The notes under the pieces: model-generated
What the model was told of the DNA's origin: nothing
Databases searched by the model: none
What the model saw: the letters and a program-made list of their open reading frames with translations, nothing else
Assembly: GCF_003001955.1 (NCBI RefSeq)
Contig: NZ_PVNH01000009.1
Span: 1-64,000 of the forward strand
Reading direction: 5' to 3'
Source: Prauserella shujinwangii
GTDB taxonomy: Bacteria; Actinomycetota; Actinomycetes; Mycobacteriales; Pseudonocardiaceae
Length of the DNA stretch: 64,000 nt
Shown: positions 14,343 through 23,403 of the stretch, in pieces
Position numbering within the stretch: the stretch's first letter is position 1
Layout: every line of letters starts with the position of its first letter
Program-made: the position numbers and the translations under genes

Positions 14343-15524
14343 ATGAAGCGCTTGCTGTTGCCGTTCACGCTCGCCGTCCTCCTCGCCGCCTGCGGGACCA
14401 CCGGGGAAACCGACGGTCAGGCCGGGCCCGCCCCGACACCCGCCCCCACCACCGCGCAGTCCGTGCGGCCGAGCCCGAGCACCACCGAGTCAGCGCCTGC
14501 CGCGCCGACCACGCCGACCACCCGGCGCGGTCCCGACTGCGCACCCGTGGTGGCCGAGCTGGCGCCCCGCGAGCGGCTGGCGCAACTGCTGGCCGTCGGG
14601 GTGGAGCCGAGCGATCCGGCCGCCGCGGCCGCGCTCGTGCGGCGCGAGCAGATCGGCGAGATCTTCATCGGCGGCAACGCCACGGAACTGCTCACCGGCA
14701 ACGCGCTCGCCCGCGTCCAGCGGGCGGCGAAGGTGCCCGTGTCGGTGGCGGTGGACGACGAGGGCGGCCGCGTGCAGCGCCTCGACATGCTCGACGGCTC
14801 ACTGCCCAGTGCCAGGGAGATGGCGCGCACCATGAGCCCCGCCGAGGTGCGCGACCTCGCGGAGAGGCGCGGCCAGGCGCTGCGCGCGCGGGGCGTCACC
14901 GTCGACTACGCGCCGATCCTGGACCTCACCGACGGCCCCGCGAACGGCGTCATCGGCGACCGCTCCTACAGCAGTGATCCCGCGGTGGCGCAGCGATACG
15001 CGTTCGCGTTCGCGGAAGGGCTCGCCGCGGCGGGAGTCCGCCCAGTCTTCAAGCACTTCCCCGGACACGGCCGCGCCAGCGGCGACTCGCACGCCACCGT
15101 CGTCACCACGCCGCCGCTCGCGCGGCTGCGCACGCACGACCTCGTTCCGTACGAGGACGTCGCCGGGTTCGAGGGCGCGGGGGTCATGGTGGGGCACCTC
15201 GACGTGCCGGGTCTGACGGACGGCGAGCCGTCGTCGCTGTCGCCGGCCACCTACCGGCTGCTGCGCGAGGACTACGGCTTCCCCGGGCTGGTGATCACCG
15301 ACGATCTCGGCGCCATGCGGGCCGTTTCCGACCGCTACTCGCTACCCGAAGCGGTGCTGCTGGCCCTGCGCGCGGGAGCGGACCAGGCGCTGTGGTCGTC
15401 GGGTGGGGATCCCGGACCCGTACTCGATCGGCTGGAGCGCGCCGTGACCGCGGGCGAGCTGCCGGAGGAGCGCGTCCGCGAGTCGCTCGAGCGCGTGCTG
15501 CTGGCGAAGGGCGCCTGCGCGTAG
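14343..15524 (+). CDS. Beta-N-acetylhexosaminidase lipoprotein, GH3 (NagZ-like)
   Basis: A 393-residue secreted lipoprotein that should release N-acetylglucosamine from peptidoglycan fragments outside the membrane. A signal peptide ends in the lipobox LAAC (Cys17), followed by a Thr/Pro/Ala-rich linker to about 60, then a GH3 barrel. The NagZ signature KHFPGHG...GDSHATVV (catalytic Asp/His loop) and nucleophile region VITDDLGAM are intact. The second GH3 domain is absent, as in single-domain NagZ enzymes. It converges on the glycosyltransferase gene with 8 bp between. Confidence 0.9.
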   Translation: MKRLLLPFTLAVLLAACGTTGETDGQAGPAPTPAPTTAQSVRPSPSTTESAPAAPTTPTTRRGPDCAPVVAELAPRERLAQLLAVGVEPSDPAAAAALVRREQIGEIFIGGNATELLTGNALARVQRAAKVPVSVAVDDEGGRVQRLDMLDGSLPSAREMARTMSPAEVRDLAERRGQALRARGVTVDYAPILDLTDGPANGVIGDRSYSSDPAVAQRYAFAFAEGLAAAGVRPVFKHFPGHGRASGDSHATVVTTPPLARLRTHDLVPYEDVAGFEGAGVMVGHLDVPGLTDGEPSSLSPATYRLLREDYGFPGLVITDDLGAMRAVSDRYSLPEAVLLALRAGADQALWSSGGDPGPVLDRLERAVTAGELPEERVRESLERVLLAKGACA

Positions 15525-15532
15525 GCAAACGC

Positions 15533-17626
15533 TCAGCGGCCGTGGCTCGTCGCCACCCCGGTCCGTCGCCGGACCCGGTGCCAGGGCATGCGGACCCCGG
15601 CCAGCGCCGTCAACAGCGACTGCACCACGGCCAGCCACAGCAACTGCCGGTACGCGAACTGCTGGACCGGGAGCGCGAGCAGTGGTCGCAGCGGCTCGCC
15701 GGCCAGGCGGAACGCCACCACCGCCGGGGCCGCCTGCAGCACCTGGAACGCCAGCCACAGCGGCACGGCGCGCCCGCCCTCGCCCGCGAGCAGGCCGGAG
15801 ACGACCGCGAGGTCGGCCAGTGGCGCGAGCAGCGGCAGGACGAGGCCGAACACCACGCGATAGGGCAGCCCGCGCCTGCCGAGCCTGCCCTCGGCTCCCG
15901 TGCCGCGCACCGCGCTCCGGTGTTTCCACCCGGCCTGCAGGCTGCCGTAGGACCATCGGTAGCGCTGCCGCCACAGCCCACCGAGCGTTCCCGGCACCGC
16001 GGTCCACGCCCGCGCCGAAGGGTCGTGCACCACCCGCGAGCCCGCCCGTTCCAGCGCCATCGCCAGGTCGGCGTCCTCGGCGAGGGTGTCGGTCGGCACC
16101 CCGCCGAGCCGTCGCACCGCCGACCGGCGGAACGCTCGCACCGCGCCCGGCGGCGCGGGCAGGCACCCGAGCACCGTGGACAGCCTGCGGTCGAGGCCGA
16201 GCCCGGCGACGTACTCGATGTGCTGCCACCCGCCGAGCACGCCCGTGCGGTCGGTGACGGCGGTGTTCCCGGACACAGCGGCCACCCGGGGATCGGCGAA
16301 GTGCCGGGCGAGTCTTCCCACGGCGCGCCTGCCGAGCGTCGTGTCGGCGTCCACGGCGACGACGATCTCGGTCCGCGCGGCGGACAAGCCCGTGTTGAGC
16401 GCCGCGGCGCGGCCCGAGCGCACCTGCCGGATCACGCGAACCCGGCGCAGGCCGAGCCGTTCCACGAACCCCGCGGTGCCGTCGACCGAGCCGTCGTCGA
16501 CCACGACGACCTCGACCGGGTGGTCGGACGACAGGATCGAGCGCAGGGTTGCCTCGATGCCGTCGCGCTCGTTGTGCGCGGGCACCACCACCGTCACCGG
16601 GTCGCGGCAGGCCCGAGGCGGTCGCTCGGGCCTGCGCCGGAGGGCGGCGAGCGCGAGCAGCAGCCGCGCCCCGGCGAGGACGCAGATGATCACCAGGACG
16701 GTGTCGAGTGCGGCGGCGAACGACTCCGCTGCCTGGACGGCGAACACCAGCAGCCAGCCGCCGACGACGAGACGGGCGTCGGCCTCGGTGGTGGCGTGCA
16801 CGACACCGACCGAGTCGCTGACGGTGGTCAGCCGCCAGCCGTCCGCGCGCAGGCTGGGCAGCAGCCGTTCCAGCGCCGCGACCGTCTGGGACCGGTCGCC
16901 ACCGCCGTCGTGCATGCGGAGCACCGCGCCCCGACGGTCCGCGGGGAGGGAACCGGCGACGATCCGGTCGGTACCGGGGTGCCCTCCATCGCCTGAGTCC
17001 ACATCGGACAAGACGGTGAGCCTGCCCTGCGCCGCGATGCGTTCGGCGACGCGCCAGCCCGCGTCGTCGAGCTCGGCGGGAGTCACGGGTCCGGGTGGCC
17101 GCACGAGCGGGGCGTTCACCCCGGCGGCGCCTGCCAGTGCCAGGTCGGTGGCGCGCAGTTCGAGCGCCGTGCGCAGCTCACCGGCCGCCCGCAGGTCGGT
17201 GTGCGTCGCGGTGTGGGAACCCAGTTCGTGGCCTCGCTCGGCGATCTCCCGCACCAGGCCCGGATGCCGGGCGGCCCCGGCACCCGTGACGAAGAACGTC
17301 GCCCGCGCTCCGAACCGGTCGAGGACGTCGAGTACGGCGGGAGTCCACACCGGATCGGGTCCGTCCTCGAACGTGATCGCGAGCGTCCGGTCTCTCGGCC
17401 GTGACGCGACGGCCGGATCGGGCCGGGCGTCCACGACGGCGCCACCGGCGAGCACCTGCCGTGGTACGCCGGTGGAATCGCCGGTTTGCCAGGACAGCGG
17501 TCCGGTGGCGGCGCCCGCGGTCACGATCGCGTGCAGGGCGAGCAACAGGACGGCCGACACCGTCGCCGTGGCCAGCAGCAACCAGTGCGCCCGCGGCGAG
17601 GGTGCCGTCCTCGCGTGCCTGGACAC
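15533..17626 (-). CDS. Polysaccharide deacetylase-glycosyltransferase fusion
   Basis: A 697-residue membrane protein: N-terminal transmembrane helix (about 14-38), NodB-type deacetylase domain (about 80-270), a membrane segment (about 285-325), a GT2 domain (about 340-570) and C-terminal membrane helices. GT2 motifs are VVVDDGS, VDADT, EDADLAM and QRYRW (processive type, as in chitin, hyaluronan or PNAG synthases). The deacetylase motif 1 is TFEDGP (85-90): Glu replaces the usual catalytic Asp of TFDDGP, while the metal Asp and H138/H142 remain. It may make or modify an N-acetylglucosamine polymer. It is co-directional with and 3 bp downstream of the Pro-rich protein. Confidence 0.85.
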   Translation of the reverse strand: MSRHARTAPSPRAHWLLLATATVSAVLLLALHAIVTAGAATGPLSWQTGDSTGVPRQVLAGGAVVDARPDPAVASRPRDRTLAITFEDGPDPVWTPAVLDVLDRFGARATFFVTGAGAARHPGLVREIAERGHELGSHTATHTDLRAAGELRTALELRATDLALAGAAGVNAPLVRPPGPVTPAELDDAGWRVAERIAAQGRLTVLSDVDSGDGGHPGTDRIVAGSLPADRRGAVLRMHDGGGDRSQTVAALERLLPSLRADGWRLTTVSDSVGVVHATTEADARLVVGGWLLVFAVQAAESFAAALDTVLVIICVLAGARLLLALAALRRRPERPPRACRDPVTVVVPAHNERDGIEATLRSILSSDHPVEVVVVDDGSVDGTAGFVERLGLRRVRVIRQVRSGRAAALNTGLSAARTEIVVAVDADTTLGRRAVGRLARHFADPRVAAVSGNTAVTDRTGVLGGWQHIEYVAGLGLDRRLSTVLGCLPAPPGAVRAFRRSAVRRLGGVPTDTLAEDADLAMALERAGSRVVHDPSARAWTAVPGTLGGLWRQRYRWSYGSLQAGWKHRSAVRGTGAEGRLGRRGLPYRVVFGLVLPLLAPLADLAVVSGLLAGEGGRAVPLWLAFQVLQAAPAVVAFRLAGEPLRPLLALPVQQFAYRQLLWLAVVQSLLTALAGVRMPWHRVRRRTGVATSHGR

Positions 17627-17629
17627 GGG

Positions 17630-18127
17630 TCAGGACCCGTCCGGCCGGGATCGGTGCCCTGGCGGTGTGTCGGGTGCGCGGGGGTTTCGGTTCTTCGTCT
17701 CGTCCGGAGTGGACGACGGAGGTGCCGCGTCCGGCTCGGTGGACCCGGCAGGCGCGGCCGGTTCGGCCGGCGCGGGCCGCGTGGGGGCGTCCGGGTCGGC
17801 GGATCCATCGGTGGGCCCCGTCGTGCGCGGACGGTCGGGGGTGATGGTCGGCGGGCGCTCCCGGCCGGTTCCGGCCGGGGGAGCCGGTGGTGGAGCGGGA
17901 TCGCCCGTGGCGGAGGTGGGTGGAGGTAGCAGTGCGGTCGGGACGACTCGGGTGCCGAGCACGGCGGCGCCGAGCACGGCCAGGTAGCCGGTGACGAGGA
18001 CCGCTCCGGCGACGGCGAGGCGCCGGAGCGTCCGGCGTCTTCGTCCGGTCGGGTCGACGAACACCGGCGCCAGCTCGACGGTGCGTTCGGTGGCGTGGGT
18101 GTCGTCGTGGTGTCGTGGTCGGGACAT
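17630..18127 (-). CDS. Membrane-anchored proline-rich protein
   Basis: A 165-residue protein: a basic cytoplasmic N-terminus (1-36), one transmembrane helix (about 37-60), and an extracellular Pro/Ala/Thr/Ser/Asp-rich tail of about 100 residues. It is 3 bp upstream of the deacetylase-glycosyltransferase gene and presumably a partner in the same envelope process, such as an anchor through the cell wall. The low-complexity tail carries no family signature. Confidence 0.7.
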   Translation of the reverse strand: MSRPRHHDDTHATERTVELAPVFVDPTGRRRRTLRRLAVAGAVLVTGYLAVLGAAVLGTRVVPTALLPPPTSATGDPAPPPAPPAGTGRERPPTITPDRPRTTGPTDGSADPDAPTRPAPAEPAAPAGSTEPDAAPPSSTPDETKNRNPRAPDTPPGHRSRPDGS

Positions 18128-18233
18128 GCGGGCTCCGGGACGGGGACCCCCAACCTAGACAACGTCGTTTGCGCTGGTCCAGCCGACCCTGGACCGTTAT
18201 TTCCTTACCACGAAAGGATTTCGCGAAGGGACT

Positions 18234-18644
18234 TCACGGACGAGCCGTCGTGAGGTCGGCGATCAGCGTGTCGAGGTCGAGGTGCCTGCCCTCGGTGCCC
18301 GGCGGGACCAGCTCCAGGGTCGCGCCCACGAACCGCAGTACGTCACTGTGCCGCAGCTCGACCACGGCGTAGCCGTCCGGGGACTCGAGTTCGAGCAGCA
18401 GCGTGTCGTCGTCGAGCGACAGGTCGGGGCGCACGCGGACGTCCCCGATGCCGGTGGGCTGTTCGAGACCGACCACGAGCAGGTCCCTGGCGAACTCCCA
18501 CTCCACCCACTCTCCGGGCTCCACCCGAAAGGACAGCCCGACCGTGTACGGCTCGCACGTCACGTACGACAGGCGCGACAGCACCCTCGTCCCGTCACCG
18601 TTGAGGGACACGAACTGAGTCTGGTGTACGGCGTCGTTGTTCAC
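18234..18644 (-). CDS. SsgA-like sporulation/cell-division regulator (SALP family)
   Basis: A 136-residue protein of the SsgA/SsgB family, confined to morphologically complex actinomycetes, where SsgB positions FtsZ at sporulation septa. Matching features are the conserved beginning up to VLSRLSYVTCEPYTVGLSF, the EWEFARDLL centre and the GDVRVRP and LELESPDGYA stretches. It stands alone in an intergenic setting. The specific paralogue (SsgB or another) cannot be decided here. Confidence 0.9.
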   Translation of the reverse strand: MNNDAVHQTQFVSLNGDGTRVLSRLSYVTCEPYTVGLSFRVEPGEWVEWEFARDLLVVGLEQPTGIGDVRVRPDLSLDDDTLLLELESPDGYAVVELRHSDVLRFVGATLELVPPGTEGRHLDLDTLIADLTTARP

Positions 18645-18899
18645 CGGCCCGCTCCCGTCTGTCTGCGCCGCCCCGCGCGGCGAACAGCCTGTTCATGGGA
18701 GAGACGACCAACCGGCCTTCCTGTGATGCGCCATTCGGGCGAATCTGAAGTCCGACTACGGGTAGCACGTGACTCCGCGTCCTCGCCCGCCCGGGTGGGC
18801 GGTTCCGCGGTCGCGGCGAAGACACGCCGTGCGTCAGTGGCGCATCTGAATCGCATTCACTCTATCGAGTCGTTTCCGCCGTGAAGCCGGAGTGGACTA

Positions 18900-19754
18900 G
18901 TGACAACCTCTGGGCCGGACGGTAGACACCCAGGTGACTTCGGCCGCGCTCGCGGCCGGTTTCGCCTGGGGACCTTTCGAGACGCCGTCGCGGGGCGACC
19001 CCCCGCCGGGCGGTTTCGGATTCCGTCGATGGAGGAACTGATGGCGCCCACGGTTCTGCGGAGCACGCCGCACGAGGCCGAGCTGCTCGACCGGACCGGG
19101 ATCATCGCCGCCAGCCTGCCCCGGCAACGCCGGGCCGACACCGCCGAGGCCAACCTCGCCCTGTTCTCCCCGCCCGAGTCCGCCGAGCAGCCGGAGGACG
19201 TCCTTCCGCCGAGGCGGATGCACCGGTCGGGCATCGCCAGCATGGCCGCCGCGGTGCTGATGTTCGTGGTCGCGGTCGGTGGCGTGCTCGGCGCCCAGCG
19301 GCCGGACTCGCCGACCCTCAACGTGGCGGGCGACCTGAACGAGCGGGAGTCCACGCGGGAACCCGCCACGACCACGTCACCCGCCGCGCCGAAGCCGGAG
19401 CGGCGCACGTCCGAACCGGCACCGAAGCCTCCCGAGTCGTCGCCTCGACCCGCTCCCGCGCCGGTCGAGGAACCCGCCGAGTCCGTGCCGGAGGTCGTCG
19501 CCGCTCCCGCGCCGGAGCCGGAGGCGTCCGCACCGGCGGGCGGCACCGGATCCCCGGCGCCGGAGGAGCCCGCGGCCAGGATCGATCTGCCTCCGTCCCG
19601 GACCAGCGGCAGCGTGCCGGACATCGAGGAGGAGATCCGCAGGCTGATGGAGCCGATGTACCGCGAGGCCGAGCAGTCGGCGCGGTGGCAGCAGCAGTAC
19701 ACCTACCGCTGGCCGGACCTCAAGCAGTACTTCGAGCAGCTGCGGGGCTGGTGA
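18900..19754 (+). CDS. Membrane-anchored Pro/Glu-rich protein
   Basis: A 284-residue protein: cytoplasmic N-terminal 110 residues, a transmembrane helix at about 112-130, a Pro/Glu/Ala/Thr-rich extracellular linker (140-230) and a C-terminal helix rich in Glu, Gln, Tyr and Trp (about 240-284). GTG 18900 has GGAG 7 nt upstream; ATG 19029 is a later possible start. No enzymatic motif is seen. It probably spans the cell wall. A short gap precedes the beta-glucosidase gene. Confidence 0.65.
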   Translation: MTTSGPDGRHPGDFGRARGRFRLGTFRDAVAGRPPAGRFRIPSMEELMAPTVLRSTPHEAELLDRTGIIAASLPRQRRADTAEANLALFSPPESAEQPEDVLPPRRMHRSGIASMAAAVLMFVVAVGGVLGAQRPDSPTLNVAGDLNERESTREPATTTSPAAPKPERRTSEPAPKPPESSPRPAPAPVEEPAESVPEVVAAPAPEPEASAPAGGTGSPAPEEPAARIDLPPSRTSGSVPDIEEEIRRLMEPMYREAEQSARWQQQYTYRWPDLKQYFEQLRGW

Positions 19755-19821
19755 CCCTCGGCAAACTATGTGAAACTTACTCGCATTCCGGTCCCGGGTT
19801 CGGTTGTCGGAAGGCGGGTAC

Positions 19822-22116
19822 ATGCGACGTGGCCTGGTTCTGCTCAGTTGTGTCGTGCTGGCGCTCTCGGGAGTCGTCGGGGTCACGCCGGTGAGCGCGC
19901 GGACCCAGCCCGAACCCTGCCCCTGGGTCGGTTCGGACGCGCCTGTCGAGGAGCGGGTCGGCCAGGTGCTCACGCGCATGACGCTCGACGAGAAGCTCGC
20001 CATGGTGCACGGTTCGGCCGGGCCGTTCGACTATGTGGGCCCGGTCTACGCCGGGCTGGTCCCCGCCATTCCCCGGCTGTGCGTGCCCAGGCTGGGCCTG
20101 TCGGACGGTCCCGCGGGTGTCGGCAACGGCAAGACCGGCGTCACCCAGCTGCCCGCTCCGCTCGCGCTGGCCGCGGGATGGAGCAGGGACCTCGCGGCCG
20201 AGTACGGGGACGTGCTCGCCGCCGAGGTGCGCGGCAAGGGCGCCGATGTCGCGCTGACCCCGAGCGTCGACGTCTTCCGCGATCCCAGGGCGGGGCGTGG
20301 CTTCGAGACCTTCGGCGAGGACCCGTACCTGATCGGCGAGCTGGCGGCCGCCGAGATCGAGGCCGTGCAGAACCGCGGCGTGCTCGCGCAGGCCAAGCAT
20401 CTCGCCGCGTACACGCAGGAGACGTTCCGCAACACCGCGCTGGGCAACGCGGTGGTCGACGAGCGCACGTTGCAGGAGATCTACCTGGCGCCGTTCGACG
20501 CCGCCGTGGCGGCCGGGGTCGCCTCGGTGATGTGCGGCTACAACTACCTCAACGGCGTGCACGCCTGCAACAACACCTACCTGCTGAGCCAGGTCCTGAA
20601 GGGACAGTTCGGCTTCTCGGGGTTCACCACCTCCGACTGGTTCGCCATGCACGCGAGCCACGCGGCCGCGAACGCGGGGCTGGACATGCAGATGCCCGGC
20701 GGATGCCTGTTCGGGCCGCGGCTGCGGGCCGGGGTCGAGTCCGGCGCGGTGCCGGCCACGCGGCTCGACGACATGGTCGCCAGGATCCTGCGGCAGATGT
20801 TCCGGCACGGGCTGTTCGACCGTCCCCGCACCGGGTCGCCGGACGCCGTGGTGACCGGCCCGGAGCACGCCTCCGTCGCCCGGCGGGTGGCGGAGCGCGG
20901 CACCGTGCTGCTGAAGAACGACGACGCCGTGCTGCCGCTGACCGGGACGGACTCCGTCGCGGTGATCGGGCAGGCCGCGGGGGCCGGGGTGATCGGCTCC
21001 GGCGGCGGCAGCGCCCACGTCATCGCGCCGTCGATCGTCACGCCGTACGACGGGATCGCGCGGCGGGCGGCCGAGTCCGGGGCGACCGTCCGGTTCGACG
21101 ACGGGCGCGACCGGGGCCGGGCCGCCCGGCTGGCGGCCGATTCCGCCACCGCGGTGGTGTTCGTGGGCAAGTGGTCCTCGGAGTCGAAGGACCACGGTGA
21201 CATCGCACTGTCCGATGCGGACAACAAGCTGATCGCGGAGGTGGCCGAGGCCAACCCGAGGACCGTCGTGGTGCTCAACACCGGTGGCCCGGTGACGATG
21301 CCGTGGGTCGCCGACGTCGCGGGCGTGCTGGCCGCGTGGTACCCCGGGCAGGAGTACGGCGACGCGATCGCCGCGCTGCTGTTCGGTGACGTCAACCCGT
21401 CCGGGAAGCTGCCCGTCACGTTCCCGGCCGACCTCGGCCAGGTGCCCGCGAGCGGCGCCGACCGTTTCCCCGGTGGCAGGCACTCCGAAGGGCTCGCCGT
21501 CGGCTACCGCTGGTACGACCAGCAGGGCAGCGATCCGCTGTTCCCGTTCGGGTTCGGCCTGTCCTACAGCGCGTTCGCCTACGACGGGCTGCGCGTCTCG
21601 CCACCCACGGCCGACGGCGCGGTGACCGTCACCGCGGACGTCACCAACACCGGCGAGCGGGCGGGTGCCGAGGTCGCGCAGCTCTACCTGAGTCACCCGG
21701 AGCCAGACGGCGAGCCGCCCCGCGTGCTGCGTGGGTTCGACCGGCTGGAGCTCGCGCCGGGGGAGACCGGGCAGGCGCGCTTCGTCCTGGACGCGCGGGC
21801 GTTCTCGCACTGGGACACCGGCTCCCACCGCTGGGTGCGCAGCGCCGGTGAGTACACGTTGTCGGTCGGCGGCTCCTCGCGGGACCTGCCGCTGACCGGG
21901 ACGGTGAGCTTCGCGGACACGGTCGCCACGAGCGAGCCGACCCCACCGCCGCCTCCGGGAGCCCCCTCGGGTGGCGACGACGCGCTCACCACGCTCGCCA
22001 ACCTCGTGACGTGCCCGAACGAGGCGCTGTTCACCGGCGCGGTGGGCGCCGCCTCGGTGTTCGGATTGTCCCGGCCGGAGCAGGCGGAGACGCCGCCGCG
22101 CGACCCCGACAGCTGA
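19822..22116 (+). CDS. Secreted GH3 beta-glucosidase
   Basis: A 764-residue exo-acting glycosidase. It has a signal peptide (about 1-28), a GH3 N-terminal barrel, a GH3 C-terminal alpha/beta sandwich and a fibronectin III-like domain (about 590-690), the standard order in BglX-like enzymes. The nucleophile motif FTTSDWFAMH is intact. Residues about 700-764 form a Pro-rich linker and an extra tail not usual in the family. I chose ATG 19822 because GGAAGGCGGG precedes it; the frame opens at GTG 19804. Likely substrates are plant beta-glucosides or beta-xylosides. Confidence 0.9.
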   Translation: MRRGLVLLSCVVLALSGVVGVTPVSARTQPEPCPWVGSDAPVEERVGQVLTRMTLDEKLAMVHGSAGPFDYVGPVYAGLVPAIPRLCVPRLGLSDGPAGVGNGKTGVTQLPAPLALAAGWSRDLAAEYGDVLAAEVRGKGADVALTPSVDVFRDPRAGRGFETFGEDPYLIGELAAAEIEAVQNRGVLAQAKHLAAYTQETFRNTALGNAVVDERTLQEIYLAPFDAAVAAGVASVMCGYNYLNGVHACNNTYLLSQVLKGQFGFSGFTTSDWFAMHASHAAANAGLDMQMPGGCLFGPRLRAGVESGAVPATRLDDMVARILRQMFRHGLFDRPRTGSPDAVVTGPEHASVARRVAERGTVLLKNDDAVLPLTGTDSVAVIGQAAGAGVIGSGGGSAHVIAPSIVTPYDGIARRAAESGATVRFDDGRDRGRAARLAADSATAVVFVGKWSSESKDHGDIALSDADNKLIAEVAEANPRTVVVLNTGGPVTMPWVADVAGVLAAWYPGQEYGDAIAALLFGDVNPSGKLPVTFPADLGQVPASGADRFPGGRHSEGLAVGYRWYDQQGSDPLFPFGFGLSYSAFAYDGLRVSPPTADGAVTVTADVTNTGERAGAEVAQLYLSHPEPDGEPPRVLRGFDRLELAPGETGQARFVLDARAFSHWDTGSHRWVRSAGEYTLSVGGSSRDLPLTGTVSFADTVATSEPTPPPPPGAPSGGDDALTTLANLVTCPNEALFTGAVGAASVFGLSRPEQAETPPRDPDS

Positions 22117-22125
22117 GCCGGGGCC

Positions 22126-23226
22126 TCAGGAGAACTCGGACACGAAACGCACGTCGCCGTCGGCCGACTCGGCGAATCGCAGCAGCCGCCTGCCCTCCGT
22201 GGTGAGCGCAGCGGTGTCCTTCCTGGACAGTCGGCGGAACGGCCGGATCTCCAGCACCGCGGACTCCTTGTCCCGCCGGATCTTCCAGTCTCCGTGGACG
22301 AAGCCGTCGACGAGGAACACGGCGGGCTGGATGCCGTTGGGCGTCCGGATGCGCTTGCGGTCGTCCTCGCCGATGACCCGTGTGCGGTCGGCGTGCGAGA
22401 GCAGCAGGTTGTCGAACTCGGGCAGGAACCGGACGGGTGCCGGGGTGTCGGCCGCCGGTCTCGGTGCCTCGGGCAGGTCGAACAGTTCCCTGCCCTCCGG
22501 GGTGCGGAAGGTACGCAACCGGGGCCGCAGCCCCTCGACGACCTCACCGAGGCGCGTCAGCCCGCACCACGTCTGCACATCGCGCACGGAGGCGGGGCCG
22601 AACGCGGCGAGGTAGCGCAGGATCACCCGCTCGGCGTCGGGCTTTTCCAGCGGCTTGCCCAGCCAGTCCTCGGCGGTCGCATATGTCGGTTGCCCGCTTC
22701 GGCCCCACACGGCGCGGGGCGGAACCTGGACCAGGGGCAGCAGGTTGCGGGCGGCGTAGGCGAGCGCTGTCGACCCGTGCTCCGGCCAGTGTGTGCCGAG
22801 TGCCGCCGCGAGCTGGGAGTTGGCCAGTGGTCGCTCGGCGAGCGCCGCTCGCGCCAGTTCGGCGAGCCGGTCCAGGTCGACCCCCGCCAGCCGCGGGGTG
22901 TGCATGGTGTGGCCCCGCAGGTCGCGATCCATGACCGGCTGCGTGAACGGGCGCAGGACCAGGGCGTCGGCCGCGCTGTGCAGGTGCACGGTGCCGCGCA
23001 GGGTGACGATGCGGACCACGTCGCGGTTCTCCAGCAGGCGGGCGAGGGTGTCGGGGGCGAACTCGCGCAGGCGTGTCCACAGGCCGAAGTAGGGCGGGAA
23101 CGGTGCCTGGGCCTGCAGGCCGAGGAGATGCTCGACCATCTCCAGCGGAGTCCGGGTGTCCCTGACGAGCAGGGACTGGCGGGCGAGCAGGGCCCGGTTC
23201 AGCGCGCGGCGGTCGAGGACGTCCAT
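22126..23226 (-). CDS. AlkZ-like winged-helix DNA glycosylase family protein
   Basis: A 366-residue protein of the HTH_42 family, built of three tandem winged-helix domains. The N-terminal LGLQAQ segment holds the QxQ motif that in AlkZ and YcaQ contacts the lesion and activates water, and TLRGTVHLH is the conserved second stretch. Related actinomycete enzymes unhook interstrand crosslinks or alkylated bases and often protect antibiotic producers, but many genomes carry paralogues of unknown use. No biosynthetic cluster is visible nearby. It is divergent from the FabH-like gene. Confidence 0.85.
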   Translation of the reverse strand: MDVLDRRALNRALLARQSLLVRDTRTPLEMVEHLLGLQAQAPFPPYFGLWTRLREFAPDTLARLLENRDVVRIVTLRGTVHLHSAADALVLRPFTQPVMDRDLRGHTMHTPRLAGVDLDRLAELARAALAERPLANSQLAAALGTHWPEHGSTALAYAARNLLPLVQVPPRAVWGRSGQPTYATAEDWLGKPLEKPDAERVILRYLAAFGPASVRDVQTWCGLTRLGEVVEGLRPRLRTFRTPEGRELFDLPEAPRPAADTPAPVRFLPEFDNLLLSHADRTRVIGEDDRKRIRTPNGIQPAVFLVDGFVHGDWKIRRDKESAVLEIRPFRRLSRKDTAALTTEGRRLLRFAESADGDVRFVSEFS

Positions 23227-23403
23227 GGGTGCGTTCTATCGGCGCAAGCGGCCAGTTTCTGACCTGATTAGCGCGGAAGGCTTAGCCGAGTGAGACCTAG
23301 GTCACATGGTCGAGGTCTACCGATTAGTAGCCGAGACAGTGGGCGTGGGCCGGTTTCATCCGATCGCCCGTTCCCCGTTCGCTGGCCCGCAGGAGGAATT
23401 CAG

